Assembly (NCBI GenBank): GCA_020064725.1
Contig: JAGTWJ010000001.1
Span: 3,596,001-3,660,000 of the forward strand
From: Drechslerella dactyloides
Taxonomy: Eukaryota; Ascomycota; Orbiliomycetes; Orbiliales; Orbiliaceae
Length of the DNA: 64,000 bases
Direction of reading: 5' to 3'
Part shown: one piece after another, positions 46,164 through 56,329 of the stretch
Layout: each line of letters starts with the position of its first letter
Position numbering within the stretch: position 1 is the stretch's first letter
The notes under the pieces: generated by a model
What the model was told of the DNA's origin: nothing
Database searches by the model: none
What the model saw: only the letters and a program-made list of their open reading frames with translations
Translations under genes and position numbers: made by a program

Positions 46164-47643
46164 CTACCCCAACTGATTCCTCAGCAACGACCTTGTAATC
46201 CCGTTGAACGACGATATGCCCTCCCCGACGTCGGCCTCATAAAAGTCTCCTTCCTCCACAAGCGGACTAGGATTCGTCCCGCCCGCATCCGGCAACCGCA
46301 GCCCGATGCCTTGCCGCATCGGCACCTCCCGCACGTCGCTCGTAAAGTCCACGGGACCGATGAACGGGTTTGGTGCACGATCACGGTTTATCATTGGGTT
46401 GAAGAAGATGTTGGCACGCTCGCGGACGGTGTAGTAGTCCAGGAACTCGTCGAGTTCGCTGCCGGGTGTGGTTTGGATGGATGGGGGACCGAGGCCTGAT
46501 GAGAGGCGGTCGCGGTTGTCGAGGCGCGGAGGGGTGAGCAGGTGGACGCCCTCGTCGGCGACGTTGGGATTGATGTTGAGGTTCCCTTGGCCTTGCGGTT
46601 GAATGATTTGGGGGTTGGGGTCTTGATTTTCGTTCGGAGCTGGGATCTGGGCTTGGTCGCCGGGTTGTCGTTCCAGCTGGCCGGCGTCCGGGTCGACACG
46701 CTGGGTGGGGATGCGCGCCATCTGTCGAAGGTTTAGTGGGCGGCGGCACTGCGGACAGTCGACAACCTGCGACAACCGAAACCCGGTCCGCCCTCTCTGC
46801 GTAACGATATCGCCATCCGTCAGCTACTCCCATACACGTACTAACACTCACAAGCATATGCTATCGAGATGCGAGATGGCATGTGAAGGCACTTACAAAT
46901 CCCTCAGGATCCCGCCGCCGAGGATTGAAACTCGCCTGCCAAAGCCCCGTCATACACTCCGGATGGTACGAATGGCTACAGTACCCAACCCACGTCGTCG
47001 TAATCTCCTCCCTCGCAAGCGGCAACTGGCAAATCGGACACTCGAGCTCCGACGCCCCGGACAGCAAATCCTCCCTCACATCCTCGAACAAGCGTCTCGC
47101 GCGATCCCACTCCTCCTGCGTGCGCAGCAGCCGCGCCTCCTCCGCCTCCGTCACTCGCGTCAGCCGCTCGTCGTCCATGAACCGCAGCGCCAGCGGATCG
47201 ATCAGCCTGAAGGAGCCGATGCGCCATTCCACGCCCTCAGTCGGTAAATTGTACAGGCCAGACCGGACGAGCATGCGAGGCGCATTCTCAATGAGACAGT
47301 CGTCGTCGCGGAAGAACTCCCAGATGATGTTCTGGTCGAGCGCGCGGTCGTCGTAGTAGTTGACGTTGACGCCGAGCCGGCGGACGTTGTAGAAGCGGAA
47401 CTGCGTGCCCGTGTCGAAGTCGTAGAGCTTGTAGCAGGACTCCGGGATGCGCGTGCCGTCATGGGAGTCCTGGCCGAATATCGCGACTTGGGAACGGTGT
47501 TCCCGCCCGTTCTCGTCCTCGACTATGGCATCGCCTTGGATTTCGAAGGCAAAGTTTTCCCATTCGGGGACGTCGGGCGGCTGCGCGGCAGCTGGCATGA
47601 GGAGCAGGATGGCCGCGGTGGACAGCCACGCGGGATATCTCAT
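46164..47643 (-). CDS. Secretory-pathway RING-H2 protein (putative E3 ligase)
   Basis: Two exons on the minus strand, 47643-46897 and 46766-46164 (130-nt intron, GTAAGT donor, TCGCAG acceptor), 449 residues. Residues 1-20 are a hydrophobic signal (STAAILLLMPAAAQ). Residues 21-195 show no known fold (contains WEFFRDDDC). The RING-H2 finger is split by the intron and restored on splicing: C202, C205, C222, H224, H227, C230, C253, C256, a C-X2-C-X16-C-X-H-X2-H-X2-C-X22-C-X2-C pattern. The C-terminal 190 residues are Pro/Gln/Asn-rich and acidic. No second membrane helix is obvious. If the signal is cleaved, the RING would be luminal, an odd place for ubiquitin transfer, so the N-terminus may act as an anchor or the start may lie elsewhere. 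Ubiquitin-ligase activity is inferred from the RING. Confidence 0.85.
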
Positions 47644-49286
47644 GTCGGTGGTGTATTCTGCATGTGGCCCTCAAAGATCCCGATGTTTACATTGATCGAT
47701 CTCAGCCTGCGGTTCAGCTCGATGGTATCACAGACCGTGCGAGTGGAGCCGCATGCGTGCTCTTGCGCGTGAGTTGCGGCGTATACGCTGATAAGAGAGA
47801 TTTTCCAACGTCTGAATCCTTAGAGGCGGTTCGCAGGCTAGACGTTACATTCTAGACGCCCCTGTTTGAGGTAATTGTTATCGTGGTCTGCACCATCCGA
47901 TAGAAGCAACTTCGCCATACTTTTTGGTGATCGATCGCGAGACTGGTGGTATGAATGCATCGAGTCAATGGCTCTTGCTTAAAGTAGACGTCTGCGCATG
48001 TCGATGTTCAATGCTTCACGTCACGATCCGGATCCTTAAATTATTCCATATAAACATATGTGAAGTAGACTTACAAGTCAAACTCCCACGGGGATCTACA
48101 GCGTAGCTTTGCTTCTTTGCGGACCCTGTCACTGACTTAACTTGGCTAACTGTGCAGCTGCATATACATGTAGTACGTTAGCTCGACTTTGGGGTAGCGT
48201 AACTTCAAAATGAGCTGTAGACCAAGTTGAAGGTATTTCAATCGAACATTTTACGAACCAAATCTTAAAATGAGTACATGTGCACATATTCTCATAGGCC
48301 AACACGGCGAAGATCGAGATTAGATCGGTTATAGAGATATTGGAGTGCACACCTTCCCGAGCGTTCTAGAATTTTTATGCCCTTAATATAATATACTGGA
48401 AAGAATTCTAGAGTAACTATAGCTAGGATATCTGCTGGGAGATCTCGAGACGCGACCAGGCGACCGAGAATATATCTACATCGATGAAGCTTCAAACCCC
48501 GATATATAATTGGTATCGATGAATTGACTATTATAATCATCCGCCCCGCAATATTACCGCTCCTTATATGTCTATCGATGTATTTCTGTCTCGTGATCGT
48601 CCGGCGAGTAGACATTCGTGATACTTCGGTGTGAAAATAAAATCTACACACCAAAGTAGTCATGGATGCCAGCTTAGATGAAGATTGACGCTGAGAGATC
48701 TCGATTGGCGCTCTCGCCCGCGCCTCAGGACATGATATCGCTCTGCAATATTTATGTACGCATCGCGCTCAAGATTGAGCGATCCTCGATAATGACGATT
48801 ATTATATATACTGTAGAAGCGTTGAAGCTCACCGTTGATGATATACACGGAGCTGCACCATGATACGCGCGTTGTAGATATAATTAATAATTAGCTCTCG
48901 GGACGAAGTTGTTAGCGCGACAAGACGAGCACGTCGATGCCAATGCATCTATCAAATAAGTCGTGTCTATGGATCTGTAATAGAAACATGCGCCACTATG
49001 GTACTTGTATTTCGGGATGGGCCTGGCGAGCGTGCTGAAGACCAAATATCCCTCTTGGGTCGATCGACTCGCAGCTCCGCAGTGGACAATCCAGATCGGC
49101 GGATGTATTACAATATTGAAACGATTGCCCATTCCCCATTGCCAGCGGCAAAACTGCTTCAGCGTCCTAGACCGCCATAGAATTTACTGGGAACGACTTC
49201 AAAGAAATCCAGCCATCACAGCCGCTTAGACTCAAGATCTCAAGACCGAATGATATATCTATTTTGACAAATCTTAACCGGCTACT
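47644..49286. other. Intergenic, 1.6 kb
   Basis: Divergent promoter region between the RING gene (minus) and the F-box-like gene (plus), plus about 1 kb of AT-rich DNA with no supported feature. Confidence 0.4.
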
Positions 49287-50366
49287 ATGCCTACGACAAT
49301 CGACAACCTACCACAAACGGTGCTCACGCGCATCGCCTCAGAAATAGAATTCACCTCCCTCTATAAAGCCGTCTCTTGGCTCCCGACCTTCACGAACTTC
49401 TGGACGGAAATCAGTCTTCAGGAGCGGCACGGAATCCTAAAGAAGGCCCGCGCGCTCGAAGACGAACCGTACATGGACACCCTCACCTCCGAGGAACTAT
49501 ACACCGTGCAGGGCCTCACTTGGGCGGCGCACGCGGGTGCAAAAGCGGCCCTCACCGCCCGCTTCAGGGCCGCGCTACACAACTGCTACTTGTACGAAGA
49601 CTTAATCAAGGTTATGCGTGAATTTGAAGATGTCGCAAAGCTGCCCTTTGTCGACCCGAACTACTTTCGCAGCGTCGCCGTGCACATCGTCCTCATGTCC
49701 AAGGCCGCTGCATTCCACGTCGGGCCCAACGGCGGCGACGTTCTCCGGCTGGGAAACCGCATCTACCGCCACGGAAGCCTACTCGTGCACGCGAGCACGC
49801 TATCCACCGTCCGCCTGCTGGACATCTGGTACCAGCTCGACGCGTTCGACGAGTACGTCTGCGCGCGGCATAATCCTTACGCATGCGACGTTGAAAACTC
49901 CCGCGTAGACCTTCAGGACCTACCTGTACGGTCACAGTGGTGCGGCGACCCCGTGCGGTGCAGGCACACCGTATTCCTCAGCGTCCAGACGGGCATTTTC
50001 AGCGATTTAAAGCGTTGGTTGGATCACATGTGCCTCGCGCAGTACAATAACACGGTAATCGTCGGCGAGCACGAGCTGTGGATCGCGGGCCATGCCGCGC
50101 ACCGGGGGATCAGGTTCCTCGCCGGCCAGAGGAGACCTACGACGATACATCCGGCGGGTTACGCGCTTATGAGGGAATTCGTGCTGAACCGCTTTGGGGC
50201 GCCGTACCAGTTCCAGCCGGATTGGCCGGCCGATTGCAATGCTGAGATGCACGAGCGGACGCGGAACGAGGCGAAGGAGACTGCGGTAAATGTCGCGACG
50301 TTCACAGATGATGCGAATGCGCGGCGCGTGGCGCCGTGGCAGCTCGGTCCGCTCTTGGGGTTGTAG
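49287..50366 (+). CDS. F-box-like orphan protein
   Basis: Single-exon frame of 359 residues, GC-rich relative to its flanks, with clear coding composition. The N-terminus (IDNLPQTVLTRIASEIEFTSLYKAVSWLP) resembles the LPxxvlxxIlsxl pattern of an F-box, although the usual conserved Trp near the end of the motif is not clearly placed. The remainder (about residues 60-330) is alpha-helical in appearance with several Cys/His residues (WCGDPVRCRH at about 210) and no repeat I can identify. If it is an F-box protein it would recruit an unknown substrate to an SCF ubiquitin ligase. Large, fast-evolving F-box-like families are usual in fungi, but this one may simply be an orphan. Confidence 0.75.
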   Translation: MPTTIDNLPQTVLTRIASEIEFTSLYKAVSWLPTFTNFWTEISLQERHGILKKARALEDEPYMDTLTSEELYTVQGLTWAAHAGAKAALTARFRAALHNCYLYEDLIKVMREFEDVAKLPFVDPNYFRSVAVHIVLMSKAAAFHVGPNGGDVLRLGNRIYRHGSLLVHASTLSTVRLLDIWYQLDAFDEYVCARHNPYACDVENSRVDLQDLPVRSQWCGDPVRCRHTVFLSVQTGIFSDLKRWLDHMCLAQYNNTVIVGEHELWIAGHAAHRGIRFLAGQRRPTTIHPAGYALMREFVLNRFGAPYQFQPDWPADCNAEMHERTRNEAKETAVNVATFTDDANARRVAPWQLGPLLGL

Positions 50367-51821
50367 TTGCGGTGCAAGCGATGATGTTCGAATTGGTGGT
50401 CGTAGGATTATTCAATATGTCGTACCGTTAGAAATATCGTGCGTCATGGTATTCTCGACCGTCGAAAATGCTCCCTGTGGTGTCGATGTATGGGTATGTA
50501 TACGTACCGTCGGGAGCTCTATATACGAGCGTGCAGACATTTTGTGCGTACGAGTCATGAACTATAGACCCGATCGAAAACGAAATGACAACGTATGAAA
50601 GCCAGACCAATCCTATTTCGCAATACTAGCCCTCCTATCACATATTACCGAAGTAAGGAGGGAGATACGTCGTCCTGAGGCTAGTGAATAGCTAATAGCT
50701 GGGTGTACTTCCGACTATACTTTCATGCACTTGGTCAGGATGCTGCCGCCAAGGCCGTCGTATTTCCCAAAGCGGCAAGGTAGCACAGGCGGCCACGCCA
50801 AGCTATGATTCATTTCTCGTCATCCGGCAGCCATCCAACTCACTCTGACCACCCCAGCCATCAGACACACACTCTGCCGCCGCCGCATGATTTCATTCTG
50901 CCAGCATGCAGAACTTTTTCTTTTCGTCCATTAGATTTTAGTTTGGAGCGTTTCCTTGGTAATGGACTTGGGCTGCGGAATTTCCGTGGGCCGAGAAGGG
51001 GAAGTCTGCGGGTCCGTCGGAACGGTGGATTTTACCCACCTTAACGTTTCGAGCAACATCATGATGATTTCAGTTTGTGTGTGCGGGGCGTGATATTGTG
51101 GATTCACTTTTCGGATGTCGAGTGTATTGTTACCGCTCTTTGCGTTTGTAAGCTGTGCTTCACTATATCCATCAATTGTATACTATTGAATTATCAAGTC
51201 ATCGAAAACTGTATATCAAAGTTGAATCTATAAGTAGACGGATGTTGTAGGACCGTGATGTATATTCTTGATGTAGAGTACCGGTAATTTGCGATATCGA
51301 TAATGGAAGTATACGCATGGTGGATAACAATGGCGTATGCAATGGGGTAGACTTGGATGTATCCAGCAGTCGACTCTAAAACAGCAACGGTAAGAGCGTG
51401 TGTATCTATTCGCGTCCACTCTTCACAAGAGTACATGTATACGGACGGACGGACGGACGAGCTGGATGATGGATACCTCAATCTCTACGGAAGCCCAGGC
51501 TCATTCTATCGAACAATCCATTGTAAGCCTCGTGCATGAGGAATTAACAGCTGACATCGACTGATTATACTCGTTCCGTCCTTCCCCTCCTATTGATCCA
51601 TCTCGACCGATTGTAATTATAATTATAAATCATCATGATATCAATTGATAAGATCAGGCATGGGCTGTATATATCGTCCCGCTTATCTTTTGCACTTATG
51701 TCTACGTGTGGATATAATATGTGGAGGAAGTCATCGCTAACGCCATTCCATTACCTCTAAAATATACAAGAAACGAAGCTATCGACTCGATCACTGCTGC
51801 GACCGATTACTACTACTACTA
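50367..51821. other. Intergenic between convergent genes
   Basis: AT-rich; contains a GGAC tetranucleotide repeat (about 51442-51460). A short frame at 50805-51044 is not supported. Nothing else seen. Confidence 0.4.
51442..51460. repeat. GGAC tetranucleotide microsatellite
   Basis: About four to five tandem CGGA/GGAC units following a TATACGGA stretch. Intergenic. Confidence 0.75.
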
Positions 51822-53429
51822 CTATCGCCCCGTACCCTTCAACGCAGAACTGTTACCGTTCCTCGCCATGACCTCGCGCAAGACCTGACCCTCCGCCTCC
51901 TTCCGCGCCAGCAACAGCCGCAGTTCGTCGCGTTCCCTCGTCATATCCGACAGGGCAGCCTCGAGCTCCGAGATCCGATCGACTTTCTTCTGGCGGTACT
52001 TTTTCGCCGCAATGTTGTTGCGGAAGCGTTTGTCGAGGACGGCGGGGGAATCTGGATCCTCGGGCGTTGTTGAGAACGCGGAGGAGATGGTGGCAGCGGC
52101 GGTAGCAGAGAGCTTGGGCTTCGGGCCCGGCTTGGCTTTCTGCTTCTGCACGCGGTAGGACGAACCCTGCTGCGAGAGCACGGGTGTCGACAGCTGAGAC
52201 GGCGGGTTGCGAACGGAGGAAGGAGAATTGGACGATGGCGAGGACGAAAAGGACGAGGAATCCTGCATCGGCGATGCGGACGACATCGTGGCGGTGGGGG
52301 TCGCGAACAGCGGCAGACCCATCGCGTACTCTGTCAGCGGGAGGGATTGCGCATGCGTTTGTTGTAGCGAGAAGAGCGACTCCAAATCGATATCTTGCCC
52401 CGCGGACGACGCGAACGACGACTCCGCGGTGAGAGTGCTTGAACTGTGCAGATCGAAGGGCAGTTGGGACTCTAGATCCCCCGAGCTGCCCTGTGAAGAC
52501 GACGTATTCGTAGCGGCGTCCTCGTCGGCGGCCGTCCCGAAGCCCGCAAAGGCATCGGCATTGCCGCCCAGGAGATCGAAGCCGGTAAACCCGAGATCGA
52601 AATCACCAGCTGTAGCGGAAGACGTAGAAGAAGAAGAGGTAGAAGTAGCAGCGGCGGCGGCGGCTGCGGCGAAAATATCAACGGCGAGGAAATCCTGCAG
52701 ATTACAATCGATATCGCCAATGACGGCGGGTGCGAACGACGAAGAACAAGAGGAAGAAGCATCAAAGTACGAATCATGACAGCAATGGCCCCCGTGGCAG
52801 CTACCACGGTGGCGCCCGGGTGCCTTCCAGCCCCTGAGGCTGGAAGAATGCGACGACGAATCGTGATGGGAAAGCGGTTGCGTACACCGAAACAGACATG
52901 TTGACAAGGTAGGGTTTTCTTCTGGACTACTCGAAGGTCTCAACCTGGAGACCCGTGGGGAGAAGCGGACGCGGTTGTAGTAAGCACCCCGTGAACTGTT
53001 CGGGGGCCCTCGACGGTGAGGAGGAGATGAAAGCTGGAGGTTGTGGGATGCTGAAGAGCAGGCGCTCTGTGGGGAGAGAAGAAGAGGAGAAGGAGTAAGT
53101 GGGCCTGGGGATGGTGGCGAGCTTTTAAGCTGGACGGGGAGAGCGAGCTTTCTGTCCGGCAAGGGAAGCGGCGCCAAGGACGGCGAGCCGGGGCCGTTTG
53201 CATAGGCAGCTGGGCCAACTATGACTCTGAGCCTAATGCACCTCAGCCTCTCGTACGGTGCTAGCAGCAGAAACCCTGTCCGCTCGACGATTTGAGTTAC
53301 ATCACATCGGGAATGTACAAGGCAGCGGGAGATTGATGCCGTTATACGAAGTATTGTGTGTACGCGGTAGCTACAACAGTCTGGAGATGATGATGATAGC
53401 GGAGTCCAATTGCTTCCCGATATGCTCAT
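51822..53429 (-). CDS. bZIP transcription factor (Gcn4/JlbA-IDI-4-like class)
   Basis: Open minus-strand frame of 535 codons. The C-terminal 70 residues are a clear bZIP: basic region RNNIAAKKYRQKK (N-X7-R spacing satisfied, Tyr where most bZIPs have Ser or Cys), then heptad leucines (ISELEAALSD..RDELRLLLAR..GQVLREVM). Before it lie an acidic/hydrophobic activation-type segment (NLQDFLAVDIF, FDLGFTGFDLLGG, IDLESLFSL), a poly-Ala tract and Ser-rich linkers. The KYRQKK basic region resembles the fungal JlbA/IDI-4 group linked to amino-acid starvation and autophagy; that assignment is tentative. The true start is uncertain. The first 200 codons read like a CT-rich leader, and no in-frame ATG occurs again until the middle. 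An alternative is the ATG at 52899 joined by a 46- or 52-nt intron, giving about 343 residues. Confidence 0.85.
   Translation of the reverse strand: MSISGSNWTPLSSSSPDCCSYRVHTILRITASISRCLVHSRCDVTQIVERTGFLLLAPYERLRCIRLRVIVGPAAYANGPGSPSLAPLPLPDRKLALPVQLKSSPPSPGPLTPSPLLLSPQSACSSASHNLQLSSPPHRRGPPNSSRGAYYNRVRFSPRVSRLRPSSSPEENPTLSTCLFRCTQPLSHHDSSSHSSSLRGWKAPGRHRGSCHGGHCCHDSYFDASSSCSSSFAPAVIGDIDCNLQDFLAVDIFAAAAAAAATSTSSSSTSSATAGDFDLGFTGFDLLGGNADAFAGFGTAADEDAATNTSSSQGSSGDLESQLPFDLHSSSTLTAESSFASSAGQDIDLESLFSLQQTHAQSLPLTEYAMGLPLFATPTATMSSASPMQDSSSFSSSPSSNSPSSVRNPPSQLSTPVLSQQGSSYRVQKQKAKPGPKPKLSATAAATISSAFSTTPEDPDSPAVLDKRFRNNIAAKKYRQKKVDRISELEAALSDMTRERDELRLLLARKEAEGQVLREVMARNGNSSALKGTGR
52792..52846 (-). 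promoter_or_regulatory. Paired stem-loops in the bZIP leader / 5' coding region
   Basis: Two perfect hairpins lie 14 nt apart: a 9-bp stem at 52824-52846 (arms CTTCCAGCC and GGCTGGAAG, 5-nt loop) and a 6-bp stem at 52792-52809 (arms CCGTGG and CCACGG, 6-nt loop). A GC-rich partial palindrome lies between them. They fall just after an ATG in good context (52899) that opens a 32-codon frame ending at the second hairpin. The geometry suggests mRNA-level control, but function is unknown. Confidence 0.4.
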
Positions 53430-53603
53430 GAGCCTTCAATCCCAGCATCCCCACACCCGGCAACCTTGCCCATTCGTCCAATGCTATGCCTGTCCAACGA
53501 TCTAACTACCGACTAGATATACACGGATGCCAGTCTCACTCTCCACGTCACTTCTTCCCTCTCAGCATCCCCAGAACCGCCTCCCCATCCGGCGAGGGTA
53601 CAC

Positions 53604-55254
53604 CTAATACCTTCGCCTCCACTCCGGACCCCCTCCCGTCCTCCCAGCAGCACCGCTGCTCCATCCTCCGCTGCCGCCGGGGGCGACTCTCCTCCGTGGC
53701 GGCGTGCCTCCGATCCCCTTGAATCCGCCGTTCTTCACACCGACAAGATAGACGACATACAAAATCCCCGCAACAACACTGTACCAGATCAATGTCGCGA
53801 TAATCGAGCTGATGATGTAGAACGACACGACCGCCCCGCCGAGCAGCACCCAGGGGTTCTGCTCGCCGGCCTTCTGCGCGATCCAGTTGAAATCTATCTC
53901 TATCCCCGCCAGCTGGAAGTTCTGGGGTAATCCCCCGTTATTACCAGCCGCTGGCTGCTGCCCGGTCGCCTGCTGAAGGTAGCTCAGCGCGTTCGACAGC
54001 GTGAACGGACTGCCGCCGCCCTGCTGCCGTGGCGGAAGTGGAGGCGGGGTGGCGGGCGTCTGCGGCGGGGAGGCTAGGTTCGAGAGGTAGTTCACAGCGT
54101 TGCCGAGATTGAAGCCGTTGTTGTCGGTGACGGTATCCGGCACGGGTCTGTTATTAAATCCGCCGGGCACGCTGTCCGCATCGTCAGCAGCTTGCCCGTC
54201 CGGCTTGATGATGCCGGCGCGGGAGCCGATGAACGACGCAGCACTGCCAAGGGCGCTGCCGACCGCCGCTGCGTTCTGCGCGTTGAAGATGGACCCCATA
54301 ACGTTGCCCGAGGGTGTCCGCTGCGTGGCACCGATGCCGTCTCGAGGCGGTATAGCGCGCGAAGGGGACCGGCTCGGGGTCCTGTCCCGACGACGACTAC
54401 CGGTGGCAGTATAGCTAGCGCGAGAGCGGGAGGCGGAATCCGCAGAGCTCTCGGACGGGGTGCGGACGTGGCGGTATGAGGTGCGTTTGAAGCTGGCGTC
54501 GGGGGTATCGAATGCGAGAGGGTCAAAGTCGGAGTCACGTCTGATGCCGCCGTGGGTGCCAGCTTGCAGAGACGGAGGGAGGTCATAGGAGGAGGCGGAC
54601 GAGTAGGAGGGCGTCGGGGCGCCCGGCGAGCTTAAGAACGGGTTGTTCGAAGCGGGACTAGCTTTAGGGACGACTTCTGGGACGATGCCTGGCGTGCTTG
54701 CGGAGGAAGGCGTTCTGCGATGGTATGGGACATGTCAGCGAATGTTCGACGGAGCACGAGAATGCAGTAGACGTGGCTGGGTGCGAGGATACGTAGCTGG
54801 AGCTGTCGCATGCCGTCGAGCTCGAGTCGCACAGCGTGCACAGCACAGCAGCCATGATCATAAGCAGGCAACCCCCAAGGCCAGACGCTCTGGATCAGAG
54901 GAGAAGAAGGGCGGTTGTGGGTGCCCGCATGCCCATGTTTGCAGGGCCGAAACAGCCAGCTGCAGCCAGACAGGCATCGCCAGCAGCAGGCCGCCATCAC
55001 GAGACCCTCACGACTAGCGCACTTCCCCAGCATTCATGCCAATCCGGCCCGCACCACAAGAAGGGGAGAAAGGCCCCACAAACGGCGGTATAACATAGCA
55101 CGCAGTACTTAAAGGGCTAGACCTACCTGTCGACGTCGCCCTCGGCCCGCCAGCCCTCGAAGCCCGGCATCGACTGCAGGCCGGAGTAGCTGCCAGCCGG
55201 CGGGACCTGCGTCCGCTTCGTCGGCGAGTACGACCGGAAGGGATAATCCGACAT
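53604..55254 (-). CDS. Two-TM protein with disordered N-terminal half, function unknown
   Basis: Two exons on the minus strand, 55254-55127 and 54714-53604, 412 residues, with an unusually long 412-nt intron (GTAGGT donor, ATCGCAG acceptor). The splice completes an Arg codon (EGDVD-R-TPSSAST). Residues 1-170 are Ser/Pro/Arg-rich (SYSPTKR, RSRASY, RTPSRSPSR) and probably phosphorylated. Residues 180-330 have SALGSAASFIG and two similar SNALSYL/GNAVNYL elements. A conserved-looking GIEIDFNWIAQKAGEQNPW segment precedes two close hydrophobic helices (VLLGGAVVSFYIISSIIATLIW and a following VVAGILYVVYLV), ending in a Gly/Arg-rich tail. A hairpin-type insertion in the ER or nuclear envelope would fit. 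No family name recognised. Confidence 0.78.
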
Positions 55255-56329
55255 CCTAAGCGACGGTGCTCTGTTTGTAAGATGGTTGTAATCGTGCAGA
55301 TGGCGTATCCGCGAGGATCGATTCGCAGCCTGCTGTTGGCGTGGCGAAGGCTGACTGATGCTGAACAAGACCTCCGGGCAGCTACCGAGTATATATATAA
55401 TCCGTCGATAGTATGTAACGAGAGAAACGCCAATCGAGGCGGCTGCGAGCGAAGGAGTACCGTGGCCTGAAGCTCCGGTCGGCGGGGGTTACGTAGCCGC
55501 GTTACGTGTGCAGTCGGTGGTCGGGCGGATGCTCCGTGATCGAGATCGAGGCGAGGGCGAGGACGATGGATTTCCGTCCCTTACGTAGCGTTTGGTGTTT
55601 GCTGGCTACAACGCAGCGCCAGCGATTCCAACTCCCTCGCATGTGAGCGCTATCTGCACGCCGGACGACAGGTTATCACATTTGCATTCGAAGGCCAATT
55701 CGAATTGCACGGAGGCGGACACCGCTGTTGCGTCTGTACTATGGCAGCTAAAGTCTGACGCTGTGAATGCTGAAAACGGGCACCGACGGAGGCAGCTAGA
55801 CCCGAACTCGGTCCCCGCGGATAGCTCCAAACCTGTCATAGTACCACACTGTCAAGCCGAGTATAATGTCGTATCTTACAATATCTGCACGCCAGACCTC
55901 GATAAGATACGTAGGATATCATCATGACTTCAACAGTACTAATACATAGTTTATTCTTTTAGTCATATCTCCGCCGCGTTGAAGCGCTTTTTCATAAATG
56001 CATCAACTACAAATGCAACAAAAACCCCATCCATACAGTACAGAAATCAAGATTAAGAAGAAACTAGATTGAAAACTCCATGTTAAATGTAGCCAGTGCG
56101 GCCCCAGATGTTAAAAGGGGCGGAATATTGGGTATTGATGTTGAACGGGATAACAATATTAGAAAGGACGTCCGCGAAGAAACTGCCGATTGACCGTCGT
56201 GTCCACGTGGGAGCTTGCGCGGCTCGCAAGTTGGCAGCTGTCAAATTGACAGATACCCGTGCGGTGGATTCGGGATGATTCACAGTTCGCACACATCAGA
56301 ACCCGGATGAGATGCTTCCGTTATTCTCG
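55255..56329. other. Intergenic, 1.1 kb
   Basis: Promoter of the two-TM gene and the 3' region of GCV2. Both flanking genes are on the minus strand. No gene seen. Confidence 0.4.

Noticed and set aside
51822..53429. Identification of the bZIP gene as HacA/HAC1
   Set aside because: HacA has an N-terminal bZIP with a RNRAAAQTSRERKR-like basic region. Here the bZIP is at the C-terminus with a different basic region, and the hairpin loops do not fit the Ire1 consensus fully.
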